A stretch of DNA of 64,000 nt from Bradyrhizobium diazoefficiens (GTDB taxonomy: Bacteria; Pseudomonadota; Alphaproteobacteria; Rhizobiales; Xanthobacteraceae): contig NZ_JAFCKW010000025.1 in NCBI RefSeq assembly GCF_018129965.1, positions 23,376 to 87,375 of the forward strand. Reading direction: 5' to 3'. Of the stretch, positions 59,673 to 64,000 are shown piece by piece; positions within the stretch are counted from its first letter, which is position 1; each line of letters starts with the position of its first letter. Both the position numbers and the translations under genes were made by a program. Below the pieces are notes generated by a model. It worked only from the letters and a program-made list of their open reading frames with translations. It was not told the DNA's origin and ran no database searches.

Positions 59673-60086
59673 GTGGCGAAACGTGCGATGATCCTGGCAT
59701 TGCCGCTGGCGCTCGCGGGATGCTTCGGAGGCGACGGTGACCGTCCGTCACTGATGGACGGAACCCAGGCCGGCGGTCCGCAGCCCTTCCCCGACAATTT
59801 CCGCGGCGACACGCTCGCGCTGATGCGCGCCTATCTGAACAATCCGGTCGGCGTGCGCGAGGCCAGCATGGCCGACCCGGTGCAGCGTGAGCTCGGCGGC
59901 CGGCAGTTCTATGTCAGCTGTCTGCGCTTCACCCCGCGCGAGACCGATGGCAGTTACAAGGGCGTGCGTGAGCGCGCGGTGGTCTTCGTCAACGGCCGTG
60001 CGGATCGTGTGCTCGACAAGGCGAGCGAGCTCTGCGCCGGCGCGGTTTACGGACCCTTTCCGGAACTGGAAAAGATGACGCGGTAG
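59673..60086 (+). CDS. small lipoprotein, unknown function
   Basis: About 137 residues from the GTG at 59673 (VAKRAMILALPLALAGC); a TTG 9 nt earlier is possible. Lipobox LALAGC, so the mature protein is lipid-anchored at the Cys. The conserved-looking core (RGDTLALMRAYLNNPVGVREASMADP ... FYVSCLRFTPRE) has one Cys pair. I recall similar unnamed Bradyrhizobium lipoproteins but no function. Confidence 0.72.
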   Translation: MAKRAMILALPLALAGCFGGDGDRPSLMDGTQAGGPQPFPDNFRGDTLALMRAYLNNPVGVREASMADPVQRELGGRQFYVSCLRFTPRETDGSYKGVRERAVVFVNGRADRVLDKASELCAGAVYGPFPELEKMTR

Positions 60087-60368
60087 CGCCAAGCCGGCCT
60101 TCATGCCGGGGTGGTAGGAGAGGGGCCGCCGGAGCCGCTGGATCACATTCGGGCGAGCTTTGAACGGGCGGGTTTGGCCTTGCGACAAATTGTTACGGCG
60201 GAGTTTTGCGTCGGCGACGAAATCTGTCGGTGCAAGCAGATGTGACGGAACAAAATCGCCGTGTTGCCACCCCGTCACAGTAACGAACGATCAACGTTCC
60301 GGCATCGCCGCGAAGCAACCTAAATCACGCCACGTTGTTTCCTGAGTGTCGATTTTGAAAGAACGGGG

Positions 60369-61088
60369 ATGACCATGAAGACGAGTTTTCTGGGTGCGGC
60401 AGCAGCCGCCTTGCTTGCACTGGCCGCGCCGGCCGCAGCAGCGGACATGCAGGCGCGCACCTACACCAAGGCTCCGGCCTACACACCGCCGCAGGTGATC
60501 TACAACTGGACCGGTTTCTACATCGGCGGCCATGTCGGCGGCGCCTTTGCCGGCGACAGCAGCTTCCAGTCCAGCGACGCCCGTTTCATGGGCGGCGTGC
60601 AGGGTGGTTTCGACTACCAGTTCGCCCCGAATTGGGTGGTGGGTATCGAGGCCCAGTATTCCTGGCTGCCGACCAACAATAACGGGGTGACGTTCCCGCT
60701 GGGTACGCAGGTGACCTCCAATACCGACCAGATCGGCTCGGTCACGGGTCGCCTTGGCTACACCTGGGGCCCGGCGCTGCTCTACGCCAAAGGCGGTTAC
60801 GCCTGGCGCAATGGCGGCCTCGGCGTCAACGTCGCCGGTGTGGCGCAGCCCTTCACGACCACCGGCAACAGCAAGGACGGCTATACCGTCGGCGCCGGTC
60901 TCGAATACATGTTCGCGCCGAACTGGTCGGCCAAGGCCGAATACCAGTACTACAACTTCGGCAGCACGACCTTCACCTCTGGCCCGGTCGACATCGTCGG
61001 GGTCCGCGGGAGGGAGGACGAGCATACCGTCAAGGTCGGTGTGAATTACCGCTTCGGCTGGAGCGGTCCGGCAGCATCGCGTTACTGA
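60369..61088 (+). CDS. outer membrane beta-barrel protein, Omp25/Omp31-like
   Basis: 239 residues; an ATG at 60375 is an alternative. Signal peptide ending AAAADM, then WTGFYIGGHVGGAFAG at the start of the barrel, GGFDYQFAPNWVVGIEAQYSW, GRLGYTWGPALLYAKGGYAW, and a terminal strand EHTVKVGVNYRFGW. Eight-stranded porin-like family common in Rhizobiales outer membranes. A clean terminator follows. Confidence 0.9.
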   Translation: MTMKTSFLGAAAAALLALAAPAAAADMQARTYTKAPAYTPPQVIYNWTGFYIGGHVGGAFAGDSSFQSSDARFMGGVQGGFDYQFAPNWVVGIEAQYSWLPTNNNGVTFPLGTQVTSNTDQIGSVTGRLGYTWGPALLYAKGGYAWRNGGLGVNVAGVAQPFTTTGNSKDGYTVGAGLEYMFAPNWSAKAEYQYYNFGSTTFTSGPVDIVGVRGREDEHTVKVGVNYRFGWSGPAASRY

Positions 61089-61113
61089 CGAACCGCCACG
61101 ATCGGGATCTGAC

Positions 61114-61137
61114 AAAGGCCGGCTCGCGCCGGCCTTT
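61114..61137 (+). terminator. terminator of the porin gene
   Basis: Perfect 10-bp stem AAAGGCCGGC / GCCGGCCTTT with TCGC loop, 25 bp after the stop, followed by CGTTTG. Good rho-independent shape with a short T-tract. Confidence 0.75.
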
Positions 61138-61337
61138 CGTTTGCGCGGCTCAGCCCTGTCCCGATTGTTTGCTTGGCGTGAACCATCTGGCGCGTCATTT
61201 GCAAGTCCATGTTCGGCGCGCGGCTTCTCACGCGCGTCATGGGGCACGGGTAAAGTAAAAATAATGTTTGCGATTTACGGAACGGGCGCTCCGGAACGCG
61301 TTATCATGAGAATGACCTGGCTGGTGGGACGACGGAC

Positions 61338-61580
61338 ATGCGTATCTTGGTGTCGGCAATAGTGCTCTCGTGCTTCATTTCGTTGCCATGCGCTGCCCAG
61401 ACAATCCTCAAGTCCGAGCCTCTCATGCTGGCGCCTTATGAGGTGGCCTTCGTCAAGGACGCGTCCTGCCCGTCGGGCAAGGTGCTCAAGGTTACCGGAG
61501 CGATCCGTGGGCTGCATCGCCGCAAGGCCTGCGTGGCCATCGCCGGCGAGCAGGCGTCCCTGGCGACCGCGACTCCCTGA
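61338..61580 (+). CDS. small exported protein (DUF6719-like)
   Basis: 80 residues. Signal peptide MRILVSAIVLSCFISLPCAAQ; mature part about 60 residues with MLAPYEVAFVKDASCPSGKVLKVTGAI and RRKACVAIAGEQ, two Cys likely bonded. This is the pattern I associate with the DUF6719 family, with moderate certainty. Function unknown. Confidence 0.6.
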   Translation: MRILVSAIVLSCFISLPCAAQTILKSEPLMLAPYEVAFVKDASCPSGKVLKVTGAIRGLHRRKACVAIAGEQASLATATP

Positions 61581-61612
61581 GACGTCTTCCCCTGCGAATC
61601 TCTACGTCTTGC

Positions 61613-61867
61613 TCAGGAATTGAGCTCAAGCTCGGTCCTGGACAGCCGATCAGCCTCGGCCTTGTTCCTGGCGGGATCCTCTCCCTGGGCTGGCAGGCAC
61701 GGCTTGATCTCGTAATCATTGTCGAGCACCCGGCGCGGCCCGGGACGGTCGTCGTCGCCGATGACATCCACCACGAGCCCACTCCGCTGTGCAAGTTTCC
61801 AGACGTCGGCCTCATCAGGATAGGCCTTGCTGAGTTGGGCGTCCTTGCAGAACAGGGCGTAAGGCAT
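61613..61867 (-). CDS. small hypothetical protein
   Basis: 84 residues from the ATG at 61867 (GGAGCGG upstream). Begins MPYALFCKDAQLSKAYPDEADVWKLAQRSGLV, a compact alpha/beta-like piece, and has a Cys in the middle (IKPCLPAQ). No family recognised. The upstream extension to 61990 is not protein-like. Confidence 0.6.
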   Translation of the reverse strand: MPYALFCKDAQLSKAYPDEADVWKLAQRSGLVVDVIGDDDRPGPRRVLDNDYEIKPCLPAQGEDPARNKAEADRLSRTELELNS

Positions 61868-62029
61868 GATGTCCGCTCCAGGAAAGCCCGTTAACGGCCA
61901 AAAGTGGCGGCGGGTTCCGGGCTGGTCGGCGATCACGGGGGCGTGATCGGGGCGGCGCGGCCTGAGTCGTAAACGAGTTCTGAATCCCAAAAAAAAGAAT
62001 CCCCGGGACTCATTTGGCGGAATCAGCGG

Positions 62030-62149
62030 ATGTTTTCAGCCATGACGACCGACCTGAAAACCTCCTGCGGGCACATGCTGCTGCCCCTGACGCTGGCGCT
62101 CTTCGGCGCCTGCGCAGCCAATCTCTGGCTGGTATGGTCCTGGCTGTGA
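62030..62149 (+). CDS. candidate 39-residue membrane protein
   Basis: An ATG frame (start 62030, TGA at 62147-62149) reads MFSAMTTDLKTSCGHMLLPL and continues into a hydrophobic segment (LTLALFGACAANLWLVWSWL), a plausible single membrane helix. The GGCGGA about 10 nt upstream is a fair ribosome site. Too short to judge on coding bias. Converges with the next minus-strand gene 14 bp away. Confidence 0.4.
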   Translation: MFSAMTTDLKTSCGHMLLPLTLALFGACAANLWLVWSWL

Positions 62150-62162
62150 GCCGGTTGCCGCC

Positions 62163-62576
62163 TCACTTTCCAGCCGGAGGACGTGGTGCTGCGTCGCGGA
62201 TGGCGTCGCGAAGCCTCGTCAGGGTGGCCGCGCAATAGTCCTCGCGTTCGCGCTTGAACCGCTCCTGATGCTTACGGAAGTTGGCGACGCGGGCCAGAAC
62301 TTCGGAGCGGATGTCGCTGCTCGCCCGCGGCGGCAGGATCAGGGTCCGCGGCGGGGAGATCGCGGCCGCTGGATGCGGCGGGGCCGGCTCGGGCGGCTCG
62401 ATATCGACAGCGAAGGTTTCGACGGTCCCGGACTCGACCCTGGCGGCCTCTGTCCATTCGGCCGGGGCAGCCGTCGGGATCTCCAGCCGGTGCGAGCCAT
62501 CCTTCCTGCCGGTAACCGACTGAACGAAGGCCATCGTCTGCGCGATCAGCGCCTCGCGCTCCCTGATCCATTTCAT
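62163..62576 (-). CDS. hypothetical Pro/Arg-rich protein
   Basis: 137 residues from the ATG at 62576 (MKWIREREALIAQTMAFV). Residues 60-100 are proline-rich; the C-terminal third is a charged helix (ARVANFRKHQERFKREREDY). No family recognised. The start could instead be the ATG at 62606. Confidence 0.55.
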   Translation of the reverse strand: MKWIREREALIAQTMAFVQSVTGRKDGSHRLEIPTAAPAEWTEAARVESGTVETFAVDIEPPEPAPPHPAAAISPPRTLILPPRASSDIRSEVLARVANFRKHQERFKREREDYCAATLTRLRDAIRDAAPRPPAGK

Positions 62577-62677
62577 GGCGCACCTTTGTTGGCGCCACTC
62601 CAGCAAAGCTGGCAGCGCGAATCAAGAAGGTGGTCGAGGGGGATTGCATATTTTTCCCGGTCGCTCGAAAGTGGGGC

Positions 62678-62842
62678 ATGGATAAGAAGACGGACCCATC
62701 GGGTGAGGCGCAGGGCTTGAGGCTTCTCCGCGCATTCCTGTTGCTGCCGCCAGGGAAGCGGGAGGAAGTCATCGCTTTCGTCGAGGCTGCGCTGCGTGCC
62801 CATGTCCGGCCCGAGGAGGGCCAGGATGTTTCGCCGACCTGA
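62678..62842 (+). CDS. small hypothetical protein
   Basis: 54 residues from the ATG at 62678 (GGGG upstream). One helix-rich domain (GLRLLRAFLLLPPGKREEVIAFVEAAL). No family recognised; a short helix-turn-helix-like or dimerisation element is possible. Divergent from the preceding minus-strand gene. Confidence 0.45.
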   Translation: MDKKTDPSGEAQGLRLLRAFLLLPPGKREEVIAFVEAALRAHVRPEEGQDVSPT

Positions 62843-63192
62843 GCCGGTCGCGCGCGACCTGCTGTCGGCGAGACACCGGCTCAAGCGGCGGAGTGAGGCT
62901 GGCCACGACGCCACGGCACAGCGTTATCCTCACCAGCAGTTTCTCGTCTCTGATTCGCATGGGCCAAGAACGCCTAAAGCCGCGCCATTGGTCCCGGGCA
63001 GGCGAGCATGCGCCAGATGCTGAAAAGGAGGGCTGAAGCTTGTGCGAAGCTTACGCTCCGGCTTCGAAAGATTACTCTTTCCGTAAGACTACCCAGATCA
63101 TTTAGTGTCAAATTTTAACGTCCGCCGGTCCCAATGGCGTCGCTGGGACATGCTTCGGTCACTGGGACCGGACACATCATTGGACGGCTGGA
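62843..63192. other. intergenic space upstream of the chemotaxis receptor
   Basis: No gene seen in 350 bp. The stretch is AT-richer near 63065-63120 and likely holds the promoter of the receptor gene. A hairpin-like GAAGCTTACGCTCCGGCTTC lies at about 63047-63067. Confidence 0.4.
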
Positions 63193-64000
63193 ATGAGCTT
63201 TTTGAACAATCTGAAAATCGTATGGAAGGTCGCGCTGATCGTGACCGTCATGGGCTGCGCGATGATTGGCGTAGCGACTTTCGCCACGCGTGAACTTTCG
63301 GCGACCGTCGATGGGTTCGGCGACCTCGCCGCCGCGCAATCGGCGTTGGTCAACCTCACGCGAGCCCAGCGCCGTGCCGAGACCTACCACGCGGCGCTCT
63401 ATGCCGTCTTCACCGAGGCGACCGAGGCCGGCAATACCAACCGGCTCAAGATTGCGACCCAGAACCGCAACGAGATCAGCCAATTCCTGGACGCCGCAGA
63501 ACAGGACGATCCATCGCGCGCAAGCGAGCTCAAGAGCATCGGTAGCCAGTTGAAGGCCGTGTTCGGGGGCTGCGACCCCGTGCTGCAGGCAGGCGCGCAA
63601 GCCAGCAGCACGGAAGAAAATGCCAAGGCTGCCGATAGGGCGCACAAGGAGTGCGATCCGCTGATCGACGCGGCCCTGGCCCGCATCGCGCAGTTCACGA
63701 CGGAGACGTCCAAGGCGGTTGCCAAGCGCAAGGAGGCCATTGACCGTGACGCCAGGTCTGCGACCTGGACCGTGCTCGGCGTCAGCGGCGGCGGATTGCT
63801 GCTGGGCATCGCGATCGCACTCTTCATCGGCCTCAAGGCGATGTCGCAGCCGATCGCCCGGCTCAAGCTGGCGATGGAGGGTCTGGCCCGCAACGATCTC
63901 ACGACCGAGGTGCCCGAGAAGGGTCGCCGCGACGAGATCGGCGACATGGCCAAGACCGTCGAGGTCTTCAAGACCAACGCGCTCGAGGTCGAGCGCCTCA
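63193..64000 (+). CDS. methyl-accepting chemotaxis protein, 5' part
   Basis: An open frame from the ATG at 63193 runs off the window; 269 codons are visible. Basic N-terminus plus a first membrane helix (about residues 10-30, VALIVTVMGCAMIGVATF), a helical periplasmic domain (about 31-190, four-helix bundle style), a second membrane helix (TVLGVSGGGLLLGIAIALFIGL, about 194-215), and a HAMP domain beginning QPIARLKLAMEGLARNDL. The signalling domain must lie beyond the right edge. Ligand unknown. Confidence 0.85.
   Translation, partial: MSFLNNLKIVWKVALIVTVMGCAMIGVATFATRELSATVDGFGDLAAAQSALVNLTRAQRRAETYHAALYAVFTEATEAGNTNRLKIATQNRNEISQFLDAAEQDDPSRASELKSIGSQLKAVFGGCDPVLQAGAQASSTEENAKAADRAHKECDPLIDAALARIAQFTTETSKAVAKRKEAIDRDARSATWTVLGVSGGGLLLGIAIALFIGLKAMSQPIARLKLAMEGLARNDLTTEVPEKGRRDEIGDMAKTVEVFKTNALEVERL

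Overview
The window looks like chromosomal DNA of a Bradyrhizobium-type alphaproteobacterium. The base composition is GC-rich with strong third-position GC, so most genes carry long antisense open frames. Many predicted proteins are of rhizobial type: a BTLCP transglutaminase, a DUF2336 protein, an Omp25/31-like porin, a GrlR-like protein and a CYTH-CHAD protein. The intergenic spaces hold dispersed palindromic repeats, including one long element (about 27.48-27.95 kb) that I recognise from memory as common in Bradyrhizobium genomes. I see no tRNA, rRNA, CRISPR array, insertion sequence or prophage.

Layout. 0.2-6.1 kb: a five-gene minus-strand operon (PotA/D/B/C-like ABC importer plus an Asp/Glu/hydantoin-type racemase) divergent from a GntR/FCD regulator. 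6.4-11.2 kb: CYTH-CHAD protein, BTLCP protease with a candidate C-rich-loop sRNA in its 3' region, a double PilZ protein and an MFS transporter. 11.3-13.4 kb: repeats around a zinc alcohol dehydrogenase and a VOC protein. 13.5-22.6 kb: a DEAD-box helicase with a hairpin-rich leader, GNAT, YxFxxD-repeat protein, transglutaminase, PAS protein, a candidate terminated leader RNA, rhomboid protease, CBS protein, patatin and an unknown exported protein. 22.8-27.3 kb: two LysR regulators, each divergent from an oxidoreductase. 27.3-28.3 kb: about 1 kb of repeats.

28.4-34.8 kb: GGDEF-EAL protein, serine hydrolase, nitroreductase and thrS. 35-42.9 kb: secreted ClpP-fold (COG3904-like) protein, MFS, small exported proteins, GrlR-like protein, alpha/beta hydrolase, APC permease and an unknown exported protein. 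42.9-46.7 kb: an XRE-cupin regulator divergent from an MFS symporter, MOSC and PDR/VanB-type reductase operon. 46.7-50.1 kb: yidD, a second ClpP-fold protein, a NifU/IscU-like scaffold, folE and hisI. 50.3-54.9 kb: SLT transglycosylase, a DUF2336 / Hpt / response-regulator signalling group and nadK. 55.1-64 kb: S10 carboxypeptidase, serine hydrolase, TPR protein, small exported proteins, porin, several tiny genes and the 5' part of a chemotaxis receptor cut by the window end.

Most of the window is housekeeping and ordinary accessory content. The items most worth a second look are: the candidate sRNA at 8.18-8.27 kb and a separate terminated leader at 18.6-18.74 kb containing its exact 16-nt complement; the structured helicase leader; the DUF2336-Hpt-REC group without a local kinase; the reductase operon without an oxygenase; and the paired CxSxC ClpP-fold secreted proteins. 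No clearly new multi-gene system is evident.
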